Source: an uncultured Clostridium sp. (lineage in GTDB: Bacteria > Bacillota > Clostridia > Lachnospirales > Lachnospiraceae). From it: a stretch of 36,132 nt of DNA. Shown piece after piece: positions 1 to 9,527 of the stretch (position 1 is its first letter; each line of letters starts with the position of its first letter). The notes under the pieces were generated by a model. It ran no database searches, was not told where the DNA came from, and worked only from the letters and a program-made list of their open reading frames with translations. The stretch is taken from the NCBI GenBank assembly GCA_945915475.1, contig CAMEFI010000031.1, positions 1 through 36,132 of the forward strand, given 5' to 3'. Position numbers and translations under genes: made by a program.

Positions 1-517
1 TCTGATAGAATCTACGCTCGGAAAGACGGATTTCACGAATCTGCTCAAGTAAACGGTCAAAGTACTCTGTAGTAAGCACTGAACCGCCATTTTTCAGACG
101 TTCATCATCCATAGCCCAGCCTTTGATGGTGTAGTCCTTGACGATGCTGTTGGCCCATTTACGAAACTGCACTGCTCGCTCATTATTCACTTTAAAGCCG
201 ACTGCGATAATCATTTGAAGATTATAATGCTTGATATCGCGTGTAACCTGACGAGAACCTTCCGTTTGAACTATCCGAAAATTCCGGATAGTTGAATCTT
301 CCTCAAGTTCTGAATCTGAATAAATTTTTTTAATATGGTCGTTGATTGTACGAACATCCACATCATATAACGTGGCCATCATCTTCTGTGTCAGCCATAT
401 ATTCTCATCCTCATAGCGCATTTCAAAACTGTCCTGTTGGTCGCCGACAGTGGCAACATAGGTCAGATATTCTGCCGCGCTGGAACGGATTGTTACTTCA
501 TCTTTTTTCTTTTTCAA
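1..517 (-). CDS. RhuM family protein, C-terminus cut by window edge
   Basis: The reading frame stays open to base 1, so only the first 172 residues are present. It begins at a TTG (515-517) preceded on the minus strand by AAGGAGG about 8 bases away; no ATG fits this ribosome binding site. Visible family features include residues reading IWLTQKMMATLYDVDVRTIN (a helix-turn-helix-like segment), then STIRNFRIVQTEGSRQVTR and YNLQMIIAVGFKVNNERAVQFRKWA. These match the RhuM family (named from a Salmonella pathogenicity-island protein), whose molecular role is not settled; members are common in restriction-modification and other defence islands. It is the last gene visible in the leftward operon, 70 bases after the DUF262 gene. 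Identification is confident, function is not. Confidence 0.85.
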   Translation of the reverse strand, partial: MKKKKDEVTIRSSAAEYLTYVATVGDQQDSFEMRYEDENIWLTQKMMATLYDVDVRTINDHIKKIYSDSELEEDSTIRNFRIVQTEGSRQVTRDIKHYNLQMIIAVGFKVNNERAVQFRKWANSIVKDYTIKGWAMDDERLKNGGSVLTTEYFDRLLEQIREIRLSERRFYQ

Positions 518-587
518 GTAGAATTCCTCCTTCAGCTCAAACTAATACAACACTTCAAACATTTTTTCGATAAAAAATTGAATTTCT

Positions 588-2366
588 CTATTTACACAAT
601 TTTTCATATGCTTTCTTTACGATTTGGGCCATCAAAATTCTACGCTGATTCAAAAAATCGGGATAAGATAACTGCTCGAAATTCTCTGGAAGGGCATTCT
701 GTGCGCACACCAGCTTATAACCTTCTTCTCCCAGCTTCTCTTTATATCTTGCCACATACTCTGCTGGTGGTGCATCCGAAATGTCAATGTTTGTTGCGTA
801 GTCTAAATATGTAAAGTTAGCAATCTGGTTTCTATCACGGTCATTGTCATAGCCAATTTGCTCAAGATAATGCTTAGGGAAGATATGATGCTTATCAACC
901 GAATTTTTATCACCACTTGTTCCCAGCACAAAATACTGAGATAGTGGCGCAGTGCTAAATAGCATAGGTGTTCCCAAAACATTAATTGCTGCAATATATC
1001 CATACCAAGCTGGTGATGTTGCAGAAGAACTATTCAATTCAGATGGCAACGAATACGTGAAATAGTCATCAGTAAATCTATTCTTAATTACTGAATCCAA
1101 GTAAGTCACGAATTCATCGGCATTATGTACATCTCTCAAATCAGCAAACTGTTTTTCTACCTCTGTTTCTGTTGAGCCCGTATAAAATCCAGTAATCGTT
1201 GACATGAAAATCCATTTGCGGATAATCTTCTGTAAATCAACTGACGGAACCTTGTAATCGTACTTCCCAATCAAATACAAAACATAACTAAATACTACTG
1301 CATTTGATGATGCTACAAAGCTACCTTTTAAATATCCGGCAGTTGCAAACAAATTCATGAATGCGTGCCAATTATTGAGGTTGGTTACAACATCGAGTGA
1401 ATTCTTGAAAATTTCCAAGTTATCTTCTCGCACACTCTGTGTAATCTCACCTGTTTTCAAGTTTTTACCACGAAGCAACATATATGCATAACGAAGTCTT
1501 GCTCTTCTAAACCCTACACCAACAGCCATACGAATAAGGTGTGATGGGTCCACAAGGAGTATCTGATTATAGGATGTTCCATTGGCAGGAATTCTTGATT
1601 CTGCACAGAACTGATTAATCTTATCGTGTACGTCATTATCGTAAACAGCAATTAAGGTTTCAATAAAGTTCTTTTCTGTTAAGTTCTGACCGCCAGAATT
1701 AACTCGAACGAAAATTTCCGCCACATCCTCTTCATCGGCCTTTGAATTGATTTTTAATGTTGGCAGTGAGTAAATACCAAGGTTAAGAAGGTCATTGATG
1801 TTCTCTTCAATTAAGTCCTCCTCATCCTCTGTAAGCATGGCCTCACCGTTTTTCTCTCGACTTTCATTTGCAGATTTTATAAACGCCTTTCTAAACTTGG
1901 AAATGTTATGTTCTTGGTCGGCTGCAAACACACTGCTAATCTCACTAATCCATTCAGGATTGCGCTCATAGGCCTGTGTCCATACCGCAAATTCACGAGT
2001 AAGTGGATTAAAAGAGATTCTAATCTTTCTTTCCTTATAATCCTTATCCTTGATGGTTACACCATACATTGCTGCAAGTAATGCAGTCAAACGCTGCTGC
2101 CCATCAATGACAAGGTCGTCTGGCCGTTTATAGACTTTCTCGTTCTTGCCAATATGACCTGTATTTTCATAGTCATCCGGAGATGCCCAAAGCATGATGT
2201 ATCCAATTGGATAACCTTTCATCATTGAATCGAGCAGCTCACGGACTTTATTATCTTTCCAAACAAAGGGACGCTGAAGGTCAGGTAAACCGATACGTCC
2301 ATTCTTTACATCAGACAATAAATCAGCTACCTTGCTAGGAATATTGTCGAATAATTCTTTTCCCAT
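588..2366 (-). CDS. DUF262 + HNH (GmrSD-like) nuclease
   Basis: A 592-residue protein. The N-terminal DUF262 domain shows GLPDLQRPFVW at about 27-36 and the ParB-like DGQQR motif at 88-92, followed by the usual helical region. Near the C-terminus DKHHIFPKHYLEQIG (HH at 493-494) is an HNH-type (DUF1524-like) nuclease signature. DUF262 and DUF1524 together define the GmrSD type IV restriction family, in which a nucleotide-dependent domain controls cleavage of modified DNA; here both halves are in one chain. The ATG at 2366 has an AAAGGAG site about 9 bases upstream. It follows the small zinc-ribbon gene by 28 bases in the same direction, so it is probably in the same transcript as the type III genes. 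It could be an independent type IV enzyme or an accessory nuclease of this operon. Confidence 0.87.
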   Translation of the reverse strand: MGKELFDNIPSKVADLLSDVKNGRIGLPDLQRPFVWKDNKVRELLDSMMKGYPIGYIMLWASPDDYENTGHIGKNEKVYKRPDDLVIDGQQRLTALLAAMYGVTIKDKDYKERKIRISFNPLTREFAVWTQAYERNPEWISEISSVFAADQEHNISKFRKAFIKSANESREKNGEAMLTEDEEDLIEENINDLLNLGIYSLPTLKINSKADEEDVAEIFVRVNSGGQNLTEKNFIETLIAVYDNDVHDKINQFCAESRIPANGTSYNQILLVDPSHLIRMAVGVGFRRARLRYAYMLLRGKNLKTGEITQSVREDNLEIFKNSLDVVTNLNNWHAFMNLFATAGYLKGSFVASSNAVVFSYVLYLIGKYDYKVPSVDLQKIIRKWIFMSTITGFYTGSTETEVEKQFADLRDVHNADEFVTYLDSVIKNRFTDDYFTYSLPSELNSSSATSPAWYGYIAAINVLGTPMLFSTAPLSQYFVLGTSGDKNSVDKHHIFPKHYLEQIGYDNDRDRNQIANFTYLDYATNIDISDAPPAEYVARYKEKLGEEGYKLVCAQNALPENFEQLSYPDFLNQRRILMAQIVKKAYEKLCK

Positions 2367-2394
2367 CTTCTTACGCTCCTTTCTGGACTAAGGT

Positions 2395-2595
2395 TTAATA
2401 ACTTTTTCTTCTATCTGGGTTTCCGTCCTCATCCAATTTATATGATGAGATGTTTTGACTTGTCATTTCTGAATAACCAACTTCCCCACAATAAGGACAA
2501 TTGGCTGTTTCTCTTTCCTTACCGCCGGGATATACAGTTCCCCAAACTTCATATGCGTACTTTTTTCCGCATTTTTTACATTCTATTATTTCCAT
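2395..2595 (-). CDS. small zinc-ribbon protein
   Basis: A 66-residue protein with two CXXC knuckles (C6/C9 and C33/C36), the pattern of a single zinc ribbon, then a polar charged tail. The ATG at 2595 is preferred because GGTGA lies about 5 bases upstream; an in-frame ATG four codons earlier sits directly on an AAGGA. It begins only 15 bases after the stop of the Res gene and precedes the DUF262 gene in the same direction, so it is likely co-transcribed with them. I do not recognise a named family. A DNA-binding or protein-docking adaptor for the restriction complex is a guess from position only. Confidence 0.7.
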   Translation of the reverse strand: MEIIECKKCGKKYAYEVWGTVYPGGKERETANCPYCGEVGYSEMTSQNISSYKLDEDGNPDRRKSY

Positions 2596-2610
2596 GTATA
2601 TCACCATTCC

Positions 2611-5508
2611 TTACATAAAAAATCCATCTGTTTCAAAGATATGGTCTAGTTCGTCATTAGTCATAGCTTTTGACACCTTGTCCCTTACAGCGCTCTTTGA
2701 CATATCTAAGCGTTTAAAACGATTCTTGCCAGAAGCATCTTTTGACATTCGTATTAGTTGTATTCTTCCAACGCCCGGATTCTGACGAGCATATTCAGCA
2801 AAACCTCTTGCTTTTCCAAGATTATCCTTAAATTCAGGATTATGTGGTTCAAGAATATCAATAACATATCCAAGAATGTCATCTTTTCTTATAATGATAA
2901 AGTCAGGGAAAGTTGGTTTTGTTTCTCCATCAATTTCATAAGGTATGCATAATGCCCATGAACCTCTGGATGGATTACGAATCCAACAAACAAAATCTTC
3001 TTGCTTTTCTTCCTCTTCGATTACTCCGGCTTCCCATGTATTTAGTTTTAGTGTCGCACATCCAGTTGCATCATTAACGAACAGATGATTACGATATTCT
3101 TTGCCTCCTACTTCATGAGGAATCTGTATTGTTTCAGGCAAGCGGAAATTGTGCTTACTGACAACATCACCATCCGAAACTATACTGTCATATTGTCTTC
3201 TGATTTTATCTGAATCAATCGTAGCAATATATCTACGATAATCATCATTCAATCCATGAAAACGTTGCTCCGCATAAAGATTAAGTTTCTTGATGCATTC
3301 ATCATCAGCAACAAACAAAATAACATCTATCTTGAAATTATTAGGTTTTTCAACATCCATGTATTTGTTTCCATAAACCATTCCAATTCCTTCGTTTCCC
3401 AGTTTAACATCAGCTGCACGGAATTGTCTGTCTACATCAGTATCTGTTGTAGTGAACAAATCGTGTACATAAAAATTGTCTACGGTTTCTCCAAAGGCAT
3501 CAAAAATTTGTGTCGCCAGTTTAAACTGCTTAACCTGTAAAACGAGTGCATCATATGAACCGTTGGTCTTCAAGGATTCCACATAATCATGAATCATATC
3601 TGCTATTTCTGTTTGTACTTCACGTATCGCTTCTCTTTTCAATCCTGACATTGTAAGCAAGTGTGCCATCTTATAAAGAGAAGTTAGATAATTGCTAATT
3701 TTTATCGCTCTAACATTATATGAAAGCAACCCGGCATCATTAATGAACTTCATTACCTCTTCTCGGTCAAAAAGGTCTTCAAGCTCCTCATCTTCTTCCG
3801 GCGTAACAGTTTTAGTTTCTACTTCTGTATCATTTTCTGCATCATCTTCTGTCCTCGGAGTTTCTGATTTGGTAACATCACCCATCTCTTCTGCATTAGA
3901 CACCCTATCATGACCCCCAATTGATGGTATAGGCATTACAGGTGTTTCTGAAGTTTCTGGTTTATCTAAACCAGTGTCATGATTTTCTGAAGAATCATCA
4001 TGCTTATCTTCCGGGATAACAGATTGCTGCGACGCATTGCCTTTGTACTCTCCGGTATCCGTATCAAACATATCCAATGTCATCTGACCGGGATGTTGTT
4101 TCTCTTCCTTCTTTTTTCTGGTTTTAACGGTTAAAGTTTCAAACTTTTTACCTGTTAAAGGTTCGCCATAAATATCAGTAGGAATATCTCCACCTTCAGC
4201 ACTCTGCAAAGCATCTACTACTTCTTTTACGGTATCTTCGTTAAAATAAGGCAAATAAAGATGAACATCATTTAATACATCATCAACCTGAATGTGCATC
4301 TGCATAGGTGTTCTTACCATTCGTCCAAGCAACTGAGCAATATAAGTTGCATCAGTAGCATGCTTAAAAGACATCATCGTCTCAGCACGTGGACAATCCC
4401 ATCCTGTTGATAAGTTTTCTTTGAAGAACACCACTCTGATATTTCTGTCATCAGAAATTCTGGAAGGCTCTACATACTGTATGTCAAGGCCGTTGACAGA
4501 AATTGATGATTTAGTATCTCCGAAAGTATGAACAATCTGTCCGTTTTCAAATCTGAATCCAATACGCTCTTCTATTTTGCTAATGCAGTCTCCCAAATTT
4601 GTATCAGTCAATTTGGAACCACTGCCATTTAAAACCTGAATAACAAATACAGGATTAACATAGGCATAATGCTGCTCGTAGCAATACTGTGTCCAATGGT
4701 CCCACTTTTCTTTCCAATCATCTGCTGCCGCCTGAAGAATAGCCATATCATTATTTACAGAACCAGCTTCAGGATAAGTAATAACAATTCTATCCTTTAA
4801 CAATCCGGATGCACGAACTTCATCCGCTGTTACAACTGATTTGTGAATTGTAGAGGAAGTTCCTTCTACCAATGCATTAAAACGTTGTGTCGTTGCAGAC
4901 ATACCAATGACAACTGGCATTGGTGGAATATTATCCTCATCGCTGCCTTTGATGAATTTCTGCATGATGGTAGTTGCTTTGCCTGCTTCACGGCCCTGCA
5001 TACCACGATGCGCTTCATCGATAATAAAATATAAACGGTCACTTTTTTCTCTGACAGTATTCGCAATGGTCTGCCAAATAGTATAAGTTCTGCCATCACC
5101 ATTCTTTGTAAGATTAGATGTTTTGGAAAGCTTCTGTGTGTTCAAAAAGTAAATATGCCCATCATCAAACAATTCTTTATCAAATGAATCTTCGCTCACC
5201 GTTACGCATTGTCCCAGACGGATTTTATCTGCCTTTGTATCAATTTTAATCTTTGATTGTTCATTCAACTGCGGTGAATCAGACAACCATATAATGATAG
5301 AGTTCTGCTGCTCTTCGTAGTTCTCATCACCGAAGAAAATGCTCTCTATCAAAGAAGCCATAATGATAGTTTTTCCGGCACCTGTCGGTGCAGTGAAGGA
5401 AACCACCTGTGGAGAATGTGTCCTATGGTAGCTACCCATCGCCTCAGCAGTTTTCATTCGAATATCTGCGAGAGCTCTTTTTTGAAATGGAAATAATTCA
5501 ACTCTCAT
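2611..5508 (-). CDS. type III restriction enzyme, Res (helicase-nuclease) subunit
   Basis: A 965-residue SF2 helicase. Walker A PTGAGKT is at 41-47, DEAH at 164-167, the SAT motif in IGMSATTQ at about 204-206, and motifs V-VI in NLSTGWDCPRA and QLLGRMVRTP at about 365-401. A very acidic, Ser/Thr-rich linker fills about 485-590. The C-terminus has PDFIII (868-873) and YVIDILEPH (881-889), the position of the type III nuclease domain. In type III systems Res with Mod translocates and cleaves DNA that is unmodified at the Mod sites. The ATG has a GGGAGG site that lies inside the last codons of mod; only two bases separate the genes, indicating translational coupling. The expected Lys of the PD-(D/E)XK core is not in its usual place (residue 886 is Leu), so nuclease activity is less certain than helicase activity. 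Confidence 0.88.
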   Translation of the reverse strand: MRVELFPFQKRALADIRMKTAEAMGSYHRTHSPQVVSFTAPTGAGKTIIMASLIESIFFGDENYEEQQNSIIIWLSDSPQLNEQSKIKIDTKADKIRLGQCVTVSEDSFDKELFDDGHIYFLNTQKLSKTSNLTKNGDGRTYTIWQTIANTVREKSDRLYFIIDEAHRGMQGREAGKATTIMQKFIKGSDEDNIPPMPVVIGMSATTQRFNALVEGTSSTIHKSVVTADEVRASGLLKDRIVITYPEAGSVNNDMAILQAAADDWKEKWDHWTQYCYEQHYAYVNPVFVIQVLNGSGSKLTDTNLGDCISKIEERIGFRFENGQIVHTFGDTKSSISVNGLDIQYVEPSRISDDRNIRVVFFKENLSTGWDCPRAETMMSFKHATDATYIAQLLGRMVRTPMQMHIQVDDVLNDVHLYLPYFNEDTVKEVVDALQSAEGGDIPTDIYGEPLTGKKFETLTVKTRKKKEEKQHPGQMTLDMFDTDTGEYKGNASQQSVIPEDKHDDSSENHDTGLDKPETSETPVMPIPSIGGHDRVSNAEEMGDVTKSETPRTEDDAENDTEVETKTVTPEEDEELEDLFDREEVMKFINDAGLLSYNVRAIKISNYLTSLYKMAHLLTMSGLKREAIREVQTEIADMIHDYVESLKTNGSYDALVLQVKQFKLATQIFDAFGETVDNFYVHDLFTTTDTDVDRQFRAADVKLGNEGIGMVYGNKYMDVEKPNNFKIDVILFVADDECIKKLNLYAEQRFHGLNDDYRRYIATIDSDKIRRQYDSIVSDGDVVSKHNFRLPETIQIPHEVGGKEYRNHLFVNDATGCATLKLNTWEAGVIEEEEKQEDFVCWIRNPSRGSWALCIPYEIDGETKPTFPDFIIIRKDDILGYVIDILEPHNPEFKDNLGKARGFAEYARQNPGVGRIQLIRMSKDASGKNRFKRLDMSKSAVRDKVSKAMTNDELDHIFETDGFFM

Positions 5509-5510
5509 GG

Positions 5511-7601
5511 TTACCTCCCTGTATTAATTCGGAAATTATCCAAATAATCTCTATAAAGTTGATAGCAGTCTTTGCCATCGTAATGTCTTGTCATTTCTCG
5601 ATAAGCACTTTCGGAATCTGTCACAATGAACACTGTTTTTATCTCTGGGTGCCTATCAAGTTCTTTATCAAATTCCTGATAATATACTTCATCAATCAAA
5701 ACCGCCATTTTGTTTTCAGGTAGAATCATCATTTGAGGTAATTCTTCTGTATAAAACTCTGGACATTTTCCTACAGCTCCGCCCTTCATCCATAGCACAG
5801 GAATTAATTCTTTAAACTGACGTCCAAGCGCAACGGATGTCTTATCAAGAAAACTCAATTTACAAAATACTGCGTTGGCACGAAATCCATCTGACATATC
5901 TATTTCTGTATTTAGATATTTGTCTTTGACTGGATTGCCATCTACATCAACACCTTTAATTGTGCATACAGTTCGTGGCCAAGTCACATAATGTGCTATA
6001 CCATAAGACTCCCATTCATCGTCACCGGGATGCAAATCTTTTTTTGATAGGGCTTTTGCCTCATCTTCAGAAACTTCATTGTTTGTTACCATAATACAAC
6101 GTCTCTTCCCACCGTCCTCTGAGTTTAACAAATTGACCGCGTGGAGTGTTGTTCCTGAGCCAGCAAAGAAGTCTATTATTAACGCATTTTTCTTACGTAC
6201 CACAATCTTTAAAGCATCCTCTACCGCATAAAGTGATTTAGGGTAAGGGAACTTTCTATCCAATAGAAATTTTGAGAGCAATTTTGAGCCATGCCATCCT
6301 GCATTATGTGAGGTCTTATTCCACACTGTTTTTGGTGCACGTAATGAACCTCCGGATTTTTCCACTAAAACCGCTGCTCCAACTTCATTAATACTTTGAA
6401 TAATAACTTCTCCTCGCTCAATTCTTTTTTCAGTACCTTCATTTACAGTTAAAACAGACCACCCACTCGCTTTTCTCGAGGTCTTTCCTAGTCGCAAAAG
6501 TCCCTTAGCTAATCTACGTTTTGCAACTTCTGTGCCAGTACGCCACCTTGCTTCCTTACCATCAGCAGTCATTGGCCATATTACAGTTTGACCTTCAGGA
6601 ACTTTGACAGTTTCTTTAGGAACTCCTAACGGAATAGGGTCTCCGATAGACATTATTTTTCCGGTATCCTGATTAATAAAAATTGGGTAGAACAAGTTTT
6701 TAGAGTTTTCCCTTAAATTGCCTTTTCCTGTTCGAACAAACTGAAACCACAATTGACTCTTGGTTGATGATTGGCCTTCATTAAGCATATCATCCTCTGA
6801 TTTAGTGACCTCTGATTTGCCTATAAATACAAAAAATATGTATTCATCCGCCCTAGAAAATAATCCATCTCTTGTAGAGCCTTGACTACTAATGACACTG
6901 CTGACCATCTGTATTCTAGCATCTGAAAAGATTTCCTCCAACAAACACCCCAAATGCAAATATTCTTTTTCATCAATAGTAACAATCAATACAGAATCCT
7001 CTGGATTCAAAAGTTTCTTAGCAAGCTTCAGTCTCTTTTCCATGAAAGATAGCCATTTGCTATGACGGTATGCATCGCTGCTATCCACATAATCATTGTT
7101 GTATTTCCAATCTTTAGCACCTGTATTATATGGCGGGTCAATGTAAATACAATCCACTTTTCCGGCATAAAGATATTCTAAAAGTTGCAATGCATGATAA
7201 TTGTCTGCTTCAATCAATGTATGCCACAGGTCACTGTCCGGAGCATTTTCCACAGTATCCAGCAACTTTAAAGTCGGATAGATAGGCTCGCCAAATTCAG
7301 CAACTACAACAATTTCGTTCATCTGAAATGTCGATTGCTCATGTGTATTTCTACTTTCACAAATCACGTCTGAGCCATCAATTTTCAATACAGTATAGAT
7401 ATCGCGTACATACCCTGTTTTTAGTGCCACTTTTCTTCCTACTGTAATAGGCATATCATAAAGCGGAGTGCATTCCGGAAGGTGTTCCTCAAATACTAAT
7501 CCGAATTTTTTCTGTTTTACCAATTTATCTGTTTCTTGAAGAATTCTTTCTCTTAGAGCAGTATCATCAATCTGCATGATAAGGTCTTGTAATAAAGCCA
7601 C
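5511..7601 (-). CDS. type III DNA methyltransferase, Mod subunit
   Basis: About 696 residues. The catalytic motif IV DPPYNTG (about 155-161) comes before the SAM-binding motif FAGSGTT (about 479-485), the order of beta-class N6-adenine/N4-cytosine methyltransferases to which type III Mod subunits belong. The long middle part between them would hold the target-recognition domain; the N-terminal 120 residues are not a common Mod module that I recognise. Mod binds the recognition site and methylates one strand, and is needed with Res for cleavage. I choose the GTG at 7601 because GAGGTGA sits about 5 bases before it; another GTG at 7610 overlaps that site. It follows the radical-SAM gene by about 10 bases and precedes res by 2 bases. 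Confidence 0.9.
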   Translation of the reverse strand: MALLQDLIMQIDDTALRERILQETDKLVKQKKFGLVFEEHLPECTPLYDMPITVGRKVALKTGYVRDIYTVLKIDGSDVICESRNTHEQSTFQMNEIVVVAEFGEPIYPTLKLLDTVENAPDSDLWHTLIEADNYHALQLLEYLYAGKVDCIYIDPPYNTGAKDWKYNNDYVDSSDAYRHSKWLSFMEKRLKLAKKLLNPEDSVLIVTIDEKEYLHLGCLLEEIFSDARIQMVSSVISSQGSTRDGLFSRADEYIFFVFIGKSEVTKSEDDMLNEGQSSTKSQLWFQFVRTGKGNLRENSKNLFYPIFINQDTGKIMSIGDPIPLGVPKETVKVPEGQTVIWPMTADGKEARWRTGTEVAKRRLAKGLLRLGKTSRKASGWSVLTVNEGTEKRIERGEVIIQSINEVGAAVLVEKSGGSLRAPKTVWNKTSHNAGWHGSKLLSKFLLDRKFPYPKSLYAVEDALKIVVRKKNALIIDFFAGSGTTLHAVNLLNSEDGGKRRCIMVTNNEVSEDEAKALSKKDLHPGDDEWESYGIAHYVTWPRTVCTIKGVDVDGNPVKDKYLNTEIDMSDGFRANAVFCKLSFLDKTSVALGRQFKELIPVLWMKGGAVGKCPEFYTEELPQMMILPENKMAVLIDEVYYQEFDKELDRHPEIKTVFIVTDSESAYREMTRHYDGKDCYQLYRDYLDNFRINTGR

Positions 7602-7611
7602 TATGTTCACC

Positions 7612-8388
7612 TCAATTTTCTGTTATTGTCTTTTCTTTAATGTGATATTGAATACCACGCATTTCACAGAACCGTATTACCTCTACAGCTTTTTCGTTAT
7701 AGAAGTCCTTATGCTTCTTAAACGAACTCGCTTCTTTGCTGTAATTGGTTCTTCCGAATATTATCCTGTCTGTAAAACTCACTGCCTCCAGCAATTCCGA
7801 TAAATCTTGCTCAATCATATTTGGTGTCGGGTAGGGTTCAATACTTACCCACGTTTTACATCCAGCTTCATGAAGCTTTAGCAATGACTTCAGCCTCTCT
7901 TGATATGGTGCCGCACCCGGTTCCATTCTTTCTCGATAAGACTCTTTCAAAGAAACCAATGTGATTCCATACTCATTTTCTTTTGCAAGAGAAGCTAAAG
8001 ACACCGGAAGAATGCCCTTTGTAAGTACTGTGCATTTAATTCCTGCATCGTTTAATTTTTTAATTGATTTCAATGCCATGTCCTCAACTTCATCATAACC
8101 ATACATGAATGGGTCCGTTGAAAAGCACAACTGCACGGATTCAATCTTCCCCTTAAGTCGAGGTATTTCTTTATCCAATAATTCAAGTGTATTTGACACA
8201 AGTTTTGGTTTGCACCAATCCTCATAATCTTTCACTTGTCCAAAACGCTTTTTTTGTAAATATGCATAACAAGGAAACTTACATCCATGTGAACAACCCT
8301 GCACGAAATTCATTGTATAATCACCATACTCAACGCCTGTTTTATAGAGCATGCTTTTACGTTGTATATAATCTTCTATCTCAGCCAT
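7612..8388 (-). CDS. radical-SAM-like protein with CX3CX3C motif (TcmP partner)
   Basis: A 258-residue protein with GCSHGCKFPCYAY at about 31-43 giving Cys32, Cys36 and Cys40. The surroundings (VQGCSHGC, then LCFSTDPFM, TVLTKG, SLKESYRERMEPGA, WVSIEPYPTPN) resemble the SplB/COG1533 and Gp37/Gp68 branch of radical SAM proteins, which bind a 4Fe-4S cluster and cleave SAM. The spacing is CX3CX3C rather than the usual CX3CX2C. Proteins of this three-Cys type are typically encoded next to TcmP, as here (TcmP stop is 6 bases upstream). The substrate is unknown; relatives such as spore photoproduct lyase act on DNA bases. The ATG at 8388 has AAAGGA upstream inside the tcmP stop region. A role in base modification linked to the downstream type III genes is an inference. 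Confidence 0.8.
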   Translation of the reverse strand: MAEIEDYIQRKSMLYKTGVEYGDYTMNFVQGCSHGCKFPCYAYLQKKRFGQVKDYEDWCKPKLVSNTLELLDKEIPRLKGKIESVQLCFSTDPFMYGYDEVEDMALKSIKKLNDAGIKCTVLTKGILPVSLASLAKENEYGITLVSLKESYRERMEPGAAPYQERLKSLLKLHEAGCKTWVSIEPYPTPNMIEQDLSELLEAVSFTDRIIFGRTNYSKEASSFKKHKDFYNEKAVEVIRFCEMRGIQYHIKEKTITEN

Positions 8389-8394
8389 GAATCG

Positions 8395-9516
8395 TCATTT
8401 CCTTTCTGAAAATGTAATTGTTTTTTTGCTCACTATAGCGTCATAATCATCTTTAAGACTTTTCTTTATGTCCTTACGGTATCCATCGCTTGGAAAGACC
8501 GGATGCGCATCAAGCAATTTCCAGATTTCTTCTAATGGAACATCCTTTTGTCCGCAGAAGTGTTCCTGAACATAGCTTGCAACGTCAGTCAAATCATAGC
8601 AATACTCGTCCGTATTATGCTTAGCAAATCCATTACCTGAAAAATCAAATACAAGCTGTCCTTCCATACCGTGTCTGTTTTTGGTAGATGATTTGCCATC
8701 AAATGTTTTCCACGCTGTTGATTTAAAAAGCTTAAATCCCACTTCATGGCTGGTACAATGCACCAAATCATATACCAGCGCATTTCTTGTATTAAAAAAC
8801 GGAAATGCAGCCACATAATAATCCCTTGAAGCAGAACCTTTGAGTTTGTTGATGATTTCCAGTACTCTTTTTTCGTATGCTTCTTTGTTGCTACCATACG
8901 GAACCAATTCAGAAATATCCTCAACTTGATATGTACCGGTGTACTTTTTCTTTTTTTCTTCCTTCTTTACCTGTGGTATCGCTCTAACAGAATCCGATAT
9001 CATATGGTTAATAAGTACTTCTCCCCAATTTCTAAAGAACGGAGTCAAAGCATTCCAATCGATTGAAGCATCATATGGGTCGTATAAAAGGAAGAAATTC
9101 ATATGAGTATTATTGTTTAACTGAGGCCCTATCCATTTCAACAAGTCATTACCATCTTGAGTGGTTGTGACAATTCTGAAATTGCGTTCTTCCTCTGGTA
9201 AATGCTTTTTCAGTTCTTCAATTTTCTTTTGATTATAATCGTTAAAATATAGTTGAACTTGTTTATGCGGATATGTTCTTGCCACATCCAGTAGAGCGTT
9301 TGCAACTCTAATAGGTGTTCCATAAACAATTTCACCTTCATCACTTTTATACACGCCGCTGTTGCACATACAATCAATAAAAATAATGCCACTACAACTA
9401 TCAAGTAGCATAAGTTTCTGTGCCCATGACTTTATGTATGTTTCAATTAATTCAAACTTTTTAATCGTGTGCGGATGGGCATCGCTAATAATTTTGTCGT
9501 TATTACTGCTTGACAT
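8395..9516 (-). CDS. tcmP: three-Cys-motif partner protein TcmP
   Basis: A 373-residue protein matching the TcmP family: the N-terminal HPHTIKKFELIETYIKSWAQ, the Rossmann-like IIFIDCMCNSGVY at about 44-56 and FFLLYDPYD at about 141-149 recall a class I methyltransferase fold with a DPxx motif, although methylation is unproven for the family. The family is defined by its adjacency to the three-Cys radical-SAM-like protein, which is the next gene downstream (6-base gap). The start ATG at 9516 is preferred over the GTG at 9525, which overlaps the GAGGTG ribosome binding site. The XRE gene ends 11 bases upstream, so all are in one operon. Biochemical role unknown. Confidence 0.85.
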   Translation of the reverse strand: MSSSNNDKIISDAHPHTIKKFELIETYIKSWAQKLMLLDSCSGIIFIDCMCNSGVYKSDEGEIVYGTPIRVANALLDVARTYPHKQVQLYFNDYNQKKIEELKKHLPEEERNFRIVTTTQDGNDLLKWIGPQLNNNTHMNFFLLYDPYDASIDWNALTPFFRNWGEVLINHMISDSVRAIPQVKKEEKKKKYTGTYQVEDISELVPYGSNKEAYEKRVLEIINKLKGSASRDYYVAAFPFFNTRNALVYDLVHCTSHEVGFKLFKSTAWKTFDGKSSTKNRHGMEGQLVFDFSGNGFAKHNTDEYCYDLTDVASYVQEHFCGQKDVPLEEIWKLLDAHPVFPSDGYRKDIKKSLKDDYDAIVSKKTITFSERK

Positions 9517-9527
9517 ATTAAGCACCT

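Noticed and set aside
346-814. Rightward open frames of 75 and 125 residues
   Set aside because: They lie opposite the RhuM gene and the DUF262 gene, lack ribosome binding sites and have no recognisable domain; they are shadows.
3692-3913. Serine-rich rightward frame
   Set aside because: It is the antisense of the acidic linker of Res; repeated GAA/GAT codons create the serine run.
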